Source: Thalassia testudinum
Taxonomy: Eukaryota > Streptophyta > Magnoliopsida > Alismatales > Hydrocharitaceae
Direction: 5' to 3'
NCBI GenBank assembly: GCA_037157565.1
Contig: JAZHRO010000024.1
Location: 210,861,501 to 210,925,500 of the forward strand
DNA: 64,000 nucleotides
Positions 21,252-33,009 of this stretch are shown piece by piece (position 1 is the first letter of the stretch; the number at the start of each line of letters is the position of its first letter). The notes under the pieces were generated by a model. It was not told where the DNA came from. It searched no databases and saw only the letters and a program-made list of their open reading frames with translations. The position numbers and the translations under genes are program-made.

Positions 21252-24200
21252 TCAAGAGGAAAGGAGGGTAAAGGATGACTCAGTCAAATCTATATCGGTC
21301 ATGTCAATGAACGGCTTGAGTCTCTGCCCATTCACGACAAATGGTTCAGAATCGTGGCTGAGTGGGCTGATTTCAATAGCTCCATTTCCGAAGATTTGGC
21401 GGACTAGGTAGGGTCTGACCCACTTGGATCTTAGCTTTCCTGGGAATAGTTTGAGTCGAGCATCAAAGAGTAAAACTTTTTGACCAGGATGAAAGATCTT
21501 TCTAGAAATGTGTTTGTCGTGAAAAGCTTTAACCCGTTCTTTGTAAATTCGCGAGTTCTCATATGCGTCGTGGCGTAATTCATCGATCTCGCTCATTTGA
21601 AATCTTCTGTGGGTTCCAGCCTTAGAAAGGTTGAGATTACAGGTCCGTACTGCCCAATAGGCTTTATGCTCCAATTCGACGGGGAGGTGACATGCCTTCC
21701 CGTACACTAGTCTGAAGGGAGACATTCCTAATTGGGTCTTGTGGGAGGTCCTATAGGCCCACAATGCTTCCGGAAGCCGAGAAGACCAATCTTTTCTATC
21801 AGGTCGAACAGTAACCTGAAGGATCTTCTTGATCTCTCGGTTAGATAGCTCAGCTAGACCATTAGTTTGGGGGTGGTAAGGAGTAGAGATTCGGTGTGAC
21901 ACCCCGTATTTGATCATCAGTGACTTGAACTGAGCGTTTGTAAAATGGGTCCCTCCGTCGGAAATTATAGCACGCGGAATCCCGAACCTTGAGAAAATGT
22001 TTTGATGAAGGAATTTTATAACGGCTTTATGATTGTTGGTTCGGGTCAGAATGGCTTCTATCCACTTGGAAACATAATCAACTGCGAGTAAAATGTATTC
22101 GAAGCCATCCGAGGTAGGAAAGGGTCCCATGAAATCAATCCCCCAAATATCAAAAATTTCGCATACCAAGATCGACTGTAGAGGCATCATGTCTCTATGG
22201 CTCATGTTGCCTAGAGTTTGGCAACGGGAACATGCCTTACAGTGATTGTATGCATCTTTGAAAATTGTGGGCCAGTAGAAACCACACTGGAGGACTTTCG
22301 ATGCGGTTTTATGTCCTGAAAAATGTCCACCGCATGCCTGGTCATGGCAAAATGAGAGTATGTCTTTGATTTCCACTTCCGTGACGCATCGTCGGATTAT
22401 CTGATCAGCACCAATGCGGAAGAGATACGGGTCTTCCCATAGGTAATACTTGGCATCGGAACGCAATTTGTCCTTTTTGGCCTTCGGCCAATCGGGCGGA
22501 ATCTGATGTGATGCCAGGTAATTAACAATATCAGCTAACCATGGAAGACTTGTACTGATAGTCAGGAGGTGCTCATCAGGAAAATGTTCTGTAATAGGTC
22601 CGGACGGATCAATAATTTCAGGAGGAAGGCGGGATAAATGATCAGCTACCACATTGTGCTTTCCCGCCTTGTCGTGAATCTCGATGTCAAATTCTTGCAA
22701 CAGCAAGATCCAGCGGATTAATCGAGGTTTCGCGTCCTTCTTGGCTAGGAGATGCCTCACAGCTGTGTGATCCGAGTATATGATAACACGGGAACCCAGA
22801 AGGTATGATCTGAATTTTTCCAGGGCAAATACTACGGCCAGCAGCTCTTTCTCAGTAACCGTATAGTTACGCTGAGCCTCATCCAGTGTTTTGCTGGCGT
22901 AGTAAATGACCACAGGTTTCCCGTCAATTTTCTGCCCCAAAACCGCTCCTACAGCGAAGTCAGATGCATCGCACATGATCTCAAAGGGTTGAGACCAATC
23001 AGGGGACTGTAGGATTGGGGCTTGGGTGACTCGGTCACGTAAGATCTCAAATGCTTGAGTGCATTCCTTGGAAATTTCGAAAGGCACATCCTTGGAAAGC
23101 AGATTGGTCAGGGGGCGCGCGATTTTGGAGAAATCAGGGATGAATCGACGGTAGAAACCGACGTGCCCCAAAAAAGATCGGATGTCCTTAATCGAGCTAG
23201 GCATAGGGAGCTTGGAAATCAGGTTAACCTTGGCTCGATCCACTTGGATGCCTTTCTCTGAGATTAAATGTCCCAGGACAATTCCCTCAGGCACCATGAA
23301 ATGGCTCTTTTCCCAGGAAAGAACCAAATTCACCTCGATGCACCGCCTGAGTATATGGACCAAGTGTTGGAGGCAATCGTCAAATGATTGTCCAAAAACT
23401 GAAAAGTCATCCATGAAGACTTCCAGATAGTCACCTACCATATCTGAGAATATGGCAAGCATGCACCGCTGAAAAGTTGTAGGTGCATTGCAGAGACCGA
23501 ACGGCATCCTTCGAAACGCGTATGTCCCGAAGGGGCAGGTGAATGTGGTCTTTTCTTGGTCCTCTGGATGGATTGCCACCTGATTGTAACCGGAGTACCC
23601 GTCAAGAAAGCAGAAGAATCTATTTCCCGCTAGTTTCTCGAGGATCTGATCAATAAACGGTAGTGGGAAATGATCCTTCTTCGTGGAGGAATTTAGTCTT
23701 CTGTAATCAATGCAGACTCTCCACGAATTAGCTATTCGGGTAGGAATGACTTCCCCGGTTTCTGTCGTGATGATGGTAAGTCCTGCCTTCTTAGGTACCA
23801 CTTGTGTTGGACTCACCCAACGACTGTCGGAGATCGGGTAGATGATCCCTGCATCTAACCACTTAATGATCTCCTTTTTCACGACCTCCTGTAGGTTCGG
23901 GTTTAGTCGCCTTTGCATTTCTCTTGAAGGTCGTGAGCCTTCTTCTGTATAGATTCGATGCGTGCAGTATGAAGGGCTTATACCAGTCAAATCATTTAAA
24001 GTCCATCCAATGGCTCTACGATGTTGCTGGAGAACAGAAATCAAACGGAGTTCCTGGTCAGGTGTGAGTCGAGAATTGATAATCACAGGAAACGTTTGAT
24101 TTGAATCCAAAAAGACATATTTTAGATGTTCAGGAAGGGGCTTGAGTTCCATGACAGGATTGTCAGCAGCAGCGGGTGGTTCAGGGTTTGTATCGGGAGC

Positions 24201-25226
24201 AATGGTAGGAGTCATAGGTGTGTCTAGATTGTGTTCGCACTCCTCTGTTAGCGGTTTTTGATTTTCTAGTGGTTGATCAGAAATAATCAGGTTGTCCTCT
24301 ATGTGCAGTTCATCAACCACGGTTTTGACATCACAAATTTCCTCTATAACCCCGCAATTAATCCCTTGTTGGGCTTTGAAAATGTCGATCTTCAGATTTT
24401 GATTCCCAAATTTTAATTCTATCTGGCCCTCTTCGCAGTTTATATTGGCCCTAGCAGTGGCCAGAAAGGGTCTCCCTAATATGATTGGTGTGTCCCTTGG
24501 GTTCTTAGGTGCATCCATGTCCAGTACTATGAAGTCCACTGGGAAATAAAAATCTCGTACCCTAACAATGACATCCTCGAGTATTCCTTTGGGTGACTTG
24601 ATGGATCGATCAGCTAACTGCAATGTCACCTCAGTGGGTTTAAGTTCAGATTCTTCAAGGTGGTCAAGGAGGGATGTAGGTATTAAATTTATGGAGGCAC
24701 CTAGGTCTAGTAGGGCTCTATCAAGTTGGGTTTCACCAATTTTACAAGAAATCAAGGGGGTTCCTGGGTCTTTAGCCTTGGGTGGGAGTTTGCTCAGGAT
24801 GACAGAGCTGGCTTGCTCTGACAGTACAATCGGATTCCCATCCTTGGTTCGCGGCTTACGTTTAGGTGTACATATGTCTTTCAAGAATCTTGCGTAAGCC
24901 GGTATGTGGCGGATTGCATCCATCAACGGGATGTTTATCTGGACCTGTTCAAAGAGCTTGACCAGATCCTCCTCAGGAGCCACAGGTTTGGTTGTCCTTT
25001 TTCCTTTGGTCAAGGCCTCAGGAAATGGGATCCTAGCTGGTTCCTCTAGGATAGGTCCAGGTTCTTGATCTGGGACAGTAGTATCTTGGATGACTACCCT
25101 AGGGTCTTGGCGATTATCAGGCTTGGAGTGGTTCAGATAATGTGGGTCTTGTGTTGTTTTACCACTACGTGTTGTTACAGAGTTTAATCCAGCCTGACTT
25201 TGGTTTGGGTTAGGTAGGAGAGGTGG
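21252..25226 (-). CDS. pol: Athila Pol polyprotein (PR-RT-RH-INT)
   Basis: The frame is open from the codon after the gag UAG down to the stop at 21252. There is no good ATG at its head: the first residue of the 1253-residue core, at 25013, is a TTG codon. Numbering from 25013, the protease has LLDLGAS near 101-107. Reverse transcriptase spans about 370-580 with catalytic FMDD at 533-536. RNase H has DAS at 682, TEKELLA near 720 and SDH at 747-749. Integrase has an HHCC zinc finger (H890, H897, C925, C928) and the DDE residues D960, D1019 and E1055. The C-terminal part lies past [16 protein letters not shown], a block typical of Athila-lineage integrases. Domain order PR-RT-RH-INT is that of Ty3/gypsy. 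The protein copies element RNA into DNA and inserts it in the nucleus. Confidence 0.95.
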   Translation of the reverse strand, partial: PPLLPNPNQSQAGLNSVTTRSGKTTQDPHYLNHSKPDNRQDPRVVIQDTTVPDQEPGPILEEPARIPFPEALTKGKRTTKPVAPEEDLVKLFEQVQINIPLMDAIRHIPAYARFLKDICTPKRKPRTKDGNPIVLSEQASSVILSKLPPKAKDPGTPLISCKIGETQLDRALLDLGASINLIPTSLLDHLEESELKPTEVTLQLADRSIKSPKGILEDVIVRVRDFYFPVDFIVLDMDAPKNPRDTPIILGRPFLATARANINCEEGQIELKFGNQNLKIDIFKAQQGINCGVIEEICDVKTVVDELHIEDNLIISDQPLENQKPLTEECEHNLDTPMTPTIAPDTNPEPPAAADNPVMELKPLPEHLKYVFLDSNQTFPVIINSRLTPDQELRLISVLQQHRRAIGWTLNDLTGISPSYCTHRIYTEEGSRPSREMQRRLNPNLQEVVKKEIIKWLDAGIIYPISDSRWVSPTQVVPKKAGLTIITTETGEVIPTRIANSWRVCIDYRRLNSSTKKDHFPLPFIDQILEKLAGNRFFCFLDGYSGYNQVAIHPEDQEKTTFTCPFGTYAFRRMPFGLCNAPTTFQRCMLAIFSDMVGDYLEVFMDDFSVFGQSFDDCLQHLVHILRRCIEVNLVLSWEKSHFMVPEGIVLGHLISEKGIQVDRAKVNLISKLPMPSSIKDIRSFLGHVGFYRRFIPDFSKIARPLTNLLSKDVPFEISKECTQAFEILRDRVTQAPILQSPDWSQPFEIMCDASDFAVGAVLGQKIDGKPVVIYYASKTLDEAQRNYTVTEKELLAVVFALEKFRSYLLGSRVIIYSDHTAVRHLLAKKDAKPRLIRWILLLQEFDIEIHDKAGKHNVVADHLSRLPPEIIDPSGPITEHFPDEHLLTISTSLPWLADIVNYLASHQIPPDWPKAKKDKLRSDAKYYLWEDPYLFRIGADQIIRRCVTEVEIKDILSFCHDQACGGHFSGHKTASKVLQCGFYWPTIFKDAYNHCKACSRCQTLGNMSHRDMMPLQSILVCEIFDIWGIDFMGPFPTSDGFEYILLAVDYVSKWIEAILTRTNNHKAVIKFLHQNIFSRFGIPRAIISDGGTHFTNAQFKSLMIKYGVSHRISTPYHPQTNGLAELSNREIKKILQVTVRPDRKDWSSRLPEALWAYRTSHKTQLGMSPFRLVYGKACHLPVELEHKAYWAVRTCNLNLSKAGTHRRFQMSEIDELRHDAYENSRIYKERVKAFHDKHISRKIFHPGQKVLLFDARLKLFPGKLRSKWVRPYLVRQIFGNGAIEISPLSHDSEPFVVNGQRLKPFIDMTDIDLTESSFTLLSS

Positions 25227-25229
25227 CTA
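25227..25229 (-). promoter_or_regulatory. Single in-frame UAG between gag and pol
   Basis: The gag frame ends ...Phe-Gln-Gln-UAG, and the same frame continues without another stop for the whole of pol (72 codons to the TTG at 25013, then 1253 more). This could be a programmed read-through stop that sets the Gag:Pol ratio, or a single inactivating mutation of a fused gag-pol. The sequence alone cannot tell. Confidence 0.6.
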
Positions 25230-26891
25230 CTGCTGAAATTCTGCATAAGATGTAGAAGCCTCCATCCTGTCTGGTGATGGAGTAGCAGGGGCCTGATAAA
25301 TCAAATGTGCGTGGCCTGAATTTGGATTCATAATGCGCCTCTGGGTCGGCACATTATTTGGGTTGGGCAGAGGTTGCGAAGGAAGGGTGCCAGGTTGGCG
25401 AGAATTTGCCATCTGGGCCAGTTGGTTGCGAACCTCTGTGATCTCGTCCTTGTGCTGTTGTTGCATTGCCGCATTCGTTTTTTGAATGTCAGCCAGCGTT
25501 TGAAGGATAAGAGTCAATTGATCCTGATTTTGCCCAGATTGGTAGGTGGGATTGGGCCGAGGCTGAGGCGGCTGATATGGACGAGGAGCTTGTGGGCGGG
25601 GTTGATATGGTGGTTTTTGAGAGTTTCCCGCCCACTGAAAGTTAGGATGATTTCGCCATCCAGGGTTGTAGGTATTGGAGTATGGGTCGTTCTGGATGGC
25701 GTTGAGGTCCTCGCAGTTCTGAGAAACCTCAGGAAAGTCAGAATACGAGGGTTCAGATTGTGGATAGGGGCTCATCCCCTTGGCAGGTTGGTGATAGATG
25801 TTTTGCACTGTTTCCCTTGCCAGAGGAGGTCGTGCAAAAGAGTTTTGTGCAGAGGTGGCTTGCTGCAAATGTCGAGTTAGCTCGTCCACCTTCTTTTCTA
25901 TGATAGAGACCTTGTCCAACCGACCGGCCATCAATTCCAAGTCAACAGAAGTGGACAGGTCCTGCGTCTCATGTGTCCCTCTTAGATTCGTCGATGCGCG
26001 GGCATTCGTCCTGTCGAATAAGCCCAAGGAGTCATTGTTTATGGAGTTCTCGCACATATTTTCGAGAATCTCCCACACCGTGTCCTCGTGTTGGCCCATG
26101 ATGTTTCCTCCACATGTTGCATTGACGATTAGACGAATATCCTCACGGAGTCCCTGGTAAAAAGACTGGACTTGTTCCCACTTAGGAACTCCGTGATGGG
26201 GACATTTTCGCATGAGATCTAGGAATCGATCCCAAGCTTCGTGAAGAGGTTCTCCCTGTTGTTGAGTGAAATGAGTGATCTGGTGGCGCAAGGCATTCGT
26301 CCGACCAACAGGGAAGAATTTTTTCAAAAATTCGGACTGTAATTCCTCCCAAGTGTTGATCGGGCGGGTCTGAGTCTGATACCAGTGCGCGGCCTTGTCC
26401 AAGAGGGAGAACGAAAACATTTTCATGAGTAGGATATCCCGGTTTTGTACATCTGACCCGAAAGTCTGGGCCAGATGCTTGAGTTGTTTAATGTGTTGGA
26501 ATGGATCCTCAGAGTTAAGCCCATGGAACTTTGGTATGGCATGAATCATATTGGGCTTTAGATCAGAATCGGGTCCTCCAATTGGGATTCGTACTCGGGG
26601 TTCAATTGCCACCGCAGCGGGATTATAGTGATCTCGCATCATAGGTCGCTGTGGTGGGTTTACAAAGTTCTGAAAGAGATCGTTCAAGCGTTGAAGTTGG
26701 TGTTCAAGGTTATTCTCCTCTTCAATGGGTTGTGCCATGATGGGAGAAGAAGGAGAATCAGGGTCTGAATCAGATGAAAGATTTATGTGGTGGGGTTGCT
26801 GCACAAACAAGGGCGTCGAGGCTTGGCCTCGGCGAGAATGGATTTCTAGAGGAGGTTTTAAAGGTGGTCTTAAGGACCTCCTACCAAACAT
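25230..26891 (-). CDS. gag: Athila Gag capsid protein
   Basis: 554 residues, starting MFGRRSLRPPL at 26891. The retrotransposon Gag (PF03732-type) capsid region runs from about residue 115 to 290, with LLDKAAHWYQTQ, INTWEELQSEFLKKFF and CPHHGVPKWEQVQSFYQGL. A predicted helical stretch near 60-75 precedes it. The C-terminal third is rich in Pro, Gln and Asn (about 410-470). I see no CCHC zinc knuckle. The protein forms the particle that encloses element RNA. It lies upstream of pol in the same frame, separated by the UAG at 25227. Its leader runs from the primer site at 27826 down to 26892. Confidence 0.95.
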
Positions 26892-27808
26892 GCACCGGAA
26901 GATGTGATGAGATTAGAAGGTGCTGGACCCAATCAAGACACCCAAGAATTGTTGGGTGACTATAGAGGTTCGGGGCAGATGGACCCCTGGATCAGAAGAT
27001 CGTCCACCTGAGAAATACCTGGGCAGCCAGAGAGGGAGAGTCCCGCAAAGACCCCTACACGGTAGAGCGTCCCTACGGGTTACAGGGTTTCCCCCACCCG
27101 ACCTCTCTTGTCACTGCGGTTCCAGGTAGACCAGAATGGGGATCTTGACCTCTTAAGTCTACCTTTTTTTATTTTAAGATTAAGGTGCTTAATGTTCCAC
27201 TTGAACTTTTAAGTATTTTGAGTGCAAAAGGTGACCTAATATTAAGGTTGGTTGACCCGAGGGATCAACTTCACCTTTGAGAGCTTTTAGGTCCTTCCTT
27301 TTATGATTCAAATGAATTATCAGCCTGATTTGCTTAGGGTTCCTCTTGTATAAATATTTTCAAACACGGTTTAGGCACACTTCTTTTTGGAAAGTTTGTT
27401 TCTTTGTTTTAGAGAAGATGTGTCTCTAAAAACCCTAGCTTTGCAATCCTAACTTGGCTCTAATGGGTCCAATTTAGTTGCCTTAGAATTTAGCACCTAG
27501 GGCTCAATCAAGAAAGTTTTAGCCCTAGTTGCCTTAGTTGGATGACAGACAAAAATATGTTGAAATGAAAATCAGGCAACTTGATGAGTTACTAAATATA
27601 AGACAGGTAGCCCTAAGTTGACTTCTCCCTTTTAGATTGTGAGAGGGTTAAGGGGGAGGGCTTATGGAGATTACCTGCTCCAGTCTGTTGTACAGTTGCT
27701 ATTCTTTCCTTTTTGTTTTGCTTTCCCTGTTTGAACACAACAAAAGAGAAGTTAAGTCAGATATTAAATAGAAAAGTTGTACTCAAAAGCTTCACAAGTG
27801 CCCGTTGC
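26892..27808 (-). other. Untranslated leader of the Athila element
   Basis: About 0.9 kb lies between the primer site and the Gag start, with no coding sequence. It is T/A-rich and contains short repeats of 'GGTTTTTAG'-like type. RNA packaging and dimerisation signals would be expected here but cannot be recognised by eye. Confidence 0.6.
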
Positions 27809-27826
27809 TCCCCGGCAACGGCGCCA
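27809..27826 (-). promoter_or_regulatory. Primer binding site, tRNA-Asp (perfect 18 nt)
   Basis: On the - strand TGGCGCCGTTGCCGGGGA, an exact complement of the plant tRNA-Asp 3' end, lies three bases from the 5' LTR. This is the usual Athila primer. Confidence 0.95.
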
Positions 27827-27829
27827 AAA

Positions 27830-30475
27830 TGTTCAAGGCCGTTTCGTGCGGATTTAAAGGCGTATTACGTTGCAGTAGAACCGACAAAACGTTTAAACAA
27901 ATAATTTTATTACTCGAACAACTAGAGTATCTGAGGTCGAACACAGGGAGCAAACTCAGTACTTTGTAAAACCCAAGAATACAACTGTTTAATGCAAATA
28001 TAATTGATTCAAAGAGTTTTTAAGAAAGATGTAAAAAAAAATAGAATTAGACGTCTGATTTATGTATCAGACATCTTAAATGTGATCTTTCTTTCTCTTT
28101 TTCTTCTTCTGCTTTGCCTTTCGGATCTCTTTGCAATCTTCCCTTGTCCTTCTTCTTCTTCTCCTGCGATCTTCCCTTGTCCTTCTTCTTCTTCTCCTGC
28201 GAAGACTTCTTTCTTTCTTCTTCTTCTGTCTTGCTTCTCCTTTCTTCTTTGTCTTCTTCTTCTTCTTTGTCTTGCTTCTCCTTTCTTCTGCAGCGGCCAC
28301 GTCCTTCTCCTGCAATCAGCCTGCCTGCACAGGGGAACAAAACCTAACCCTTCTCCCTCTACCCGCGCGTGTCTCTCTCTCAAGCAATTCACTCTAACCG
28401 CTCTACCAGAGCCACAGTCTCAATCGGGTCGGATCGTACCCGGGACCAGGCGCACCTGCAGGTGTGTGATGCGCGAGGAGTGCGTAGGTCTAGGTCGGGT
28501 CGGATCCGCCAGGTCCGCGTGGTCAGGCCGCGGACGAGGCGGGTGGGGTCAGTGAGGGACCTCACCCCTGTGCTTTCGAGGCGATAAGAATAAAGCGTAC
28601 AAACAACTTATACGGTACCTGCCGGTTGCAATCCCACGATGTGGGACTATCTGGTCTCGCCTTCACGCGCGCCTGCAGAAACCTCGTCGTGCGATTGCCC
28701 CGCAGCTGCTGGCTCTGCTAGCGCTCCTCGGCTGGATTCGTTCACCTCGCGACACTTGCGTTAGTATGCAGCACCTGTAGTCTGGAAGACCGGGTGCCTG
28801 GAGCTTCGCGGGAGCTTCATCAGAGGTCGTCCATGGCGGCAGCAGCTCGAATCCTGTCGTACACAAAACGCGCCTCTCGGCCAAATCAGAATAGATAGAG
28901 ACCTTCGCCGTGGCACGGCGAAGGCGGTGGGCAGTGCAGCAGGCCGCAGGTCGGCCTAGGCGTGCGTGCCTAGGTCAACCTGTGGCCGGAGATGGTGGGT
29001 TGGTCGGGGGGTGGTTGTGGAGGGCTGGAGTGGCAGTGGGAGGGTGGAGTGTGTTCCTGGAGGTGAGGCGGAGCTTCCGAGGTGGTTGGCGAGCCGTGTG
29101 GAGGGCTGGAGTGGTGTGGGCGGCTCGCCGGAGTGCGGTCGGAGGCGAAGACGATGGAGGTGGTTAGCGTCTGTCGAGGGTCGATCAAGGGAGATAACAG
29201 GGGGAAAAGAGAGAGGAGAGGATGGAGAACGTATCTGGGGTTGTCTGGAATGAAGGGAGGCAGTGGAGAGGACGGCTCGTGACTGCCGTCGTCGGGGAAG
29301 AAAGACCCTGGGGGAGGAAGCGGCGACGAAGATGAGGTCAGGAGCTTGCGCGCAGGGTACAGCGCGCCGCGGGAGGAAGAGGCGGAGAGGACTCTGCTGC
29401 TGGTATGGCAGCAGAGTGACGAGAAGGAGGGAAAGCGGTCGCCGGAGCTTGTGGGTCGTTTGGCCGGAGATGGGAGAGAAGAAATTTGGAGGGGATCTCC
29501 GTCAAAATCAAGCTCAAGATGAGTGGCCGGGTCCGAGGGGTGTTTTATAGGTGCTGGCCGCTCCTATCAGAGCGTGAAAGACGCGCAATTAGGTCAGCCG
29601 GTTCGCCGGAGTTGGAAGGAAGAAAGATACCCACATCTCTCGTGCGTTCGCACGAGAGATTGGGTTCACACCAGCGAATTTGATTGGCTTTAGAAGGAAG
29701 GGAATTCCTCAGAGAATCTCCCTTCCATTTCTGGGAGAGAATCTCTGAGGAATTAGAGAGCCATCTCTCTCGAAACTTCGTCGGAGCTCGGTTCTGCCCT
29801 AGCAATGGCGGCAGGACCGGTTTGCAAAGAAGGCGAGGAACCTAGGGGGCTCTCTGCAAGGATATTCAAAAGATAGGGACCTCTTTGTGATTTGGGTGTA
29901 CTAACTTGCAAAGTAGGTCAAGATGACCTCCCCTTAGGTCCAAATTTTGGTACAAACCTAATTTGGCCCTAAAGAATCCAATGGTGAAGTTGGATTTTAG
30001 GTTTGACCTCTTTTGACTGGACATTTTGCGTAAAAACCCAAATTAGGTTAATTGAAGAGCTAAGACCCTAATCTAGGTCAAACTAGGTTCCAAAGGCCAA
30101 ATTAAGTGTTCTAAACCCCAGAGGATGTTTTTCTATGATTTTTAGAGGGTTTGCTTGATTTTTATTCTGACTGGAACCTTGTTGATTTAAGCGGGTCTGT
30201 TTTAGGGTTACCAAGTGTCATTTAATTCTTAGATTGCACATAAACCCATTTCTGATTAATTCAACCCACTTTGGACTATTTGACCTATGTTTTGCTTCTA
30301 AGAAATCCCGTTTATGTACTGCAATGGTAAAATTGCAGTTTTAACCTTTATTTCATGTTTTCTTCTCAGAGCACTTGTTCCTTTAGTTAAGCCTTCTTCT
30401 AGGTTATGTAGGAGCTTTTGTCTTCTTTATTAGGTCAAAATGAGCTAGTTATGGCTCATGATGAGGCTCTCATCA
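27830..30475 (-). repeat. 5' LTR of the intact Athila element
   Basis: 2646 bp, the same length as the 3' LTR. Differences seen by eye are near 27885, 27932, 28074, 28691, 29253 and 30300. One of them (28074) turns a GACGTC into GACATC. It carries the active promoter copy: TATAAAA at 29543-29549 and a palindrome at 29637-29658, both on the - strand. Confidence 0.95.
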
Positions 30476-30480
30476 CAGCT

Positions 30481-30826
30481 TATGCTATGTTTTGTCCCTT
30501 ATGAAGGTAGTTTTGTTCGAACAAACTAGCTCTATCATTTTAAACAAACTACCTCCTCAAAAGAAAGACCCTGGAGCCCCCTTGATTTGGTGTGTTATTG
30601 GAGATATGACTTTTGATTAGGCTCTATTGGATTTAGGTCCTTCCATTAATTTGATTTCAACAATTCTATTTGAGAAATTCAGAGTTGGAGAATTAAAGCC
30701 TACAATTGTCACCTTGCAGCTAGTTGATTGATCCATAAAAACCTTGAAAGGAGTGTTGGAGGATGTTATAGTGAGAATCAAGGACTTTATTTCCCATTTG
30801 ATTTCTTATTCCTTAACATGGAAGTA
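30481..30826 (+). pseudogene. Decayed Athila-like protease region of pol
   Basis: This resumes the old pol after the young Athila insertion. 'PPKKKDPGAPLIWCVIGDMT' parallels [20 protein letters not shown] of the intact Pol. It is followed by an in-frame stop, then LLDLGPSINLIST (active-site DLGAS changed to DLGPS) and 'GVLEDVIVRIKDF'. It breaks at the TSD AAGTA (30822-30826) where a solo LTR sits, and continues at 33010. Confidence 0.85.
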
Positions 30827-33004
30827 TGTTGAACGGGCCAGATAGGAGTTTTTAAGTCATTTCGTTGTAGCAAAGCCTCCTAAATAGCTTCAATCAATAG
30901 ATAAAATTTATAAACTTTAGAGAGCAAAACCCTCCCTTGCTCTCTCATAATTTCCCCTCTATCTTTCCTCTCTCTCAGACCTAGCGCATAGTCGGATTCA
31001 TACTCGGATATACGGGTCGTGTATAGTGTCTAGGGCTACCGGCATGGGTGACAGTCGAGGAGTGAGGATACGCGAGTATTCGGATGTGAAGGGATGTGAG
31101 GGACCCGACCCATCAAGTGACTGGGCGATAAGGCCTATGCACAAAATCCTCTTATCTGCAGTCGTAGGCTCAGCAACCCATAATGTGAGACTATAGGTCC
31201 CCTCTTCTCTTTGCGCGAATGCAGCTGAAGGTGTGTCTTTGATTAGAGTAGCAGTAGCAGTCCTTTCGCCTAATTGAGGACCTAGAGAGGTTCTGGTCTT
31301 GATTCCACATAGCCTGAAAGTGGTAGCAGGTGGTCTTGACGCCGTAGGAGCTCGAGCTTGATTGGAGGTGAAGGCAGCAATGGGCAGCGACTGGCGTGAC
31401 CTGAAAACATTAATACGGGCTCGAAGGCCCTAATTAAGCAGCTCCTGAGCTTCGCCATAGCACAGAGAAGGTGACTGGGGTGTTGATGTGGCGTGGGAGT
31501 GAGTGAGGTGGTTTGCGGAGGTCGGCGAAGACTATGCGAAGGTGGGTTGGTCGGGGGTGCATTTGAGTGGATGGAATGGCAAATAAAGATGGGGGTTTGG
31601 TTTGTGGAGGTGAGGCGATGCTTGTGAGGGTGTTGGCGAGGCATGTGGTGTGGGGATGAAGGTGGTGTATGGTGGAGTCAAGGGGTCGAAGTATGGTTAA
31701 AAGAGAGGGAAGGAGAGTAGAGGGAAAGGGGAACCTAACTAGCCTAATCTAACCGGACAAAAGCGAAAGAAGACATTGGTTGTGGTATGGCCGGCGTCGG
31801 AGAAGGAAGTACCTCCGGTGAGGATGAAGCAGCGAGGAAGATGAGGAAGAAGACCCTCTCTAGTATTGCGAGTGGCGGAGGGATGTGAGGAAGGAGAATC
31901 GATCGCCTATTATATGTGGCACCCGGTGAAGAATGTGGATGGAAGAGCTCGCTGGAGCTTGCGAAGGAGTTGGCTGGAGAGAGGAGAAGAAAGGGGTATT
32001 CCGGTCCAAACCATGCTAAGGACGTAAGGTTGTGCACGAGGGTCATTTATAGGCCTAGAGTCAAGCTTCCAAGCTTGGAAACCAAGCTTGAAAGCTCAGA
32101 AATCAGGGAGCAGGACTTGGAAAATTCCAAGAGTTCGCATGAACCCTAGGGCGAGAATCAGAAGGCAAGACTGGGTTCAAATTGAAGGGCATCTCTTCAT
32201 GAATCTCCCTTCCAATTTTGGAAGGATTTGGCTGCGAAATCAGAGAGCAATCCCTGATTGAAGGTTGATTGTTGATGGGTTTAGGAGTTCTACAAACATG
32301 AAGGCAGGGGGGACAGGTTGGTGAAGAAGATGATGAAGTTAGGGGGGTATTTGGACTATATTTCGAAACTAGGGGTTTAAGTGAGAGAAAAAGAGTCAGA
32401 CTGGGTCAAAATGCAAACTAGGTCAATATGATCTCTGATTGAGCCTAAATTTTGGTAAAAACCTAATTTGGATCCAAGGAATCTGATGGTGAAATCAAAT
32501 TTTAGTTTTGGCCAAGTTTGAACGAGTAATTTACATAGAAACCCAAATTAGGGTAACTTCCTGTCTAAGACTCTGTTTTAGGTCAAAATGGGTTCCAATG
32601 ATTAAATCAAGGATACCAAATCTTATAGAATATTTTTCTATGATTTTTAGAAGGTTTAGGTGAATTTTATCCTGACCATAACCTCAGTTAATTAAGAGGG
32701 TTTGAAATTAGGGTTTCGGATGTCCATTAATTCTTGAAATACGTGAAAACCCGTTTCTGTCTACATGAACCCTCTTATTTTAGTCATTAATGCTCATTTG
32801 ACCTTCATTTAACTCCTGGGAAACCCCATGATTGCTCTGCATTAATGATCTTCTATAAAACATGCAGATTTAACCTTGATTTAATGCATTCTTCTCATAA
32901 AGGATATGCAATGAATTATGACTCTCTGGCAGTTATGTAGGAGCAGTTGTCAATTGATTCTAACTAAGTAAAGCTAGTTATGGCTGATGATGACGTTATC
33001 ATCA
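30827..33004 (-). mobile_element. Solo LTR of an Athila-like element
   Basis: 2178 bp, + strand TGTTGAACGG to ...CGTTATCATCA, flanked by AAGTA (30822-30826, 33005-33009). U3 segments near 32440-32740 resemble the intact Athila LTR ('TTTTTCTATGATTTTTAGA', 'CAAATTAGGGT'), in the same orientation. A TATAAATG box lies on the - strand at 32045-32051. There is no internal sequence or primer site, so the element was reduced to one LTR by recombination between its two LTRs. Small frames in it are not genes. Confidence 0.9.
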
Positions 33005-33009
33005 AAGTA

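Larger units (their letters stand above)
16993..30475 (-). mobile_element. Intact Athila-lineage Ty3/gypsy retrotransposon
   Basis: This 13,483-bp element has two LTRs of exactly 2646 bp (3' LTR 16993-19638, 5' LTR 27830-30475), TSD CAGCT (16988-16992, 30476-30480), a perfect tRNA-Asp primer site and complete gag and pol on the - strand. The LTRs differ at about six sites by eye, so the insertion is recent. It landed inside the pol entry of the old + strand relative, between the codons for Pro-Ala and Tyr-Ala. The only visible coding flaw is one UAG between gag and pol. There is a 1.6-kb non-coding stretch after pol where some Athila elements carry an env-like gene; no such gene is seen here. 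Confidence 0.95.

Noticed and set aside
24568..24897. Frames on the + strand opposite the Athila pol and gag (also 25374-25880 and 25798-26160)
   Set aside because: Antisense shadows of the intact coding frames, with no motifs.
31282..32149. Frames on both strands of 77-120 residues
   Set aside because: Inside the solo LTR bounded by AAGTA repeats; Pro/Ser-rich or basic by composition only.
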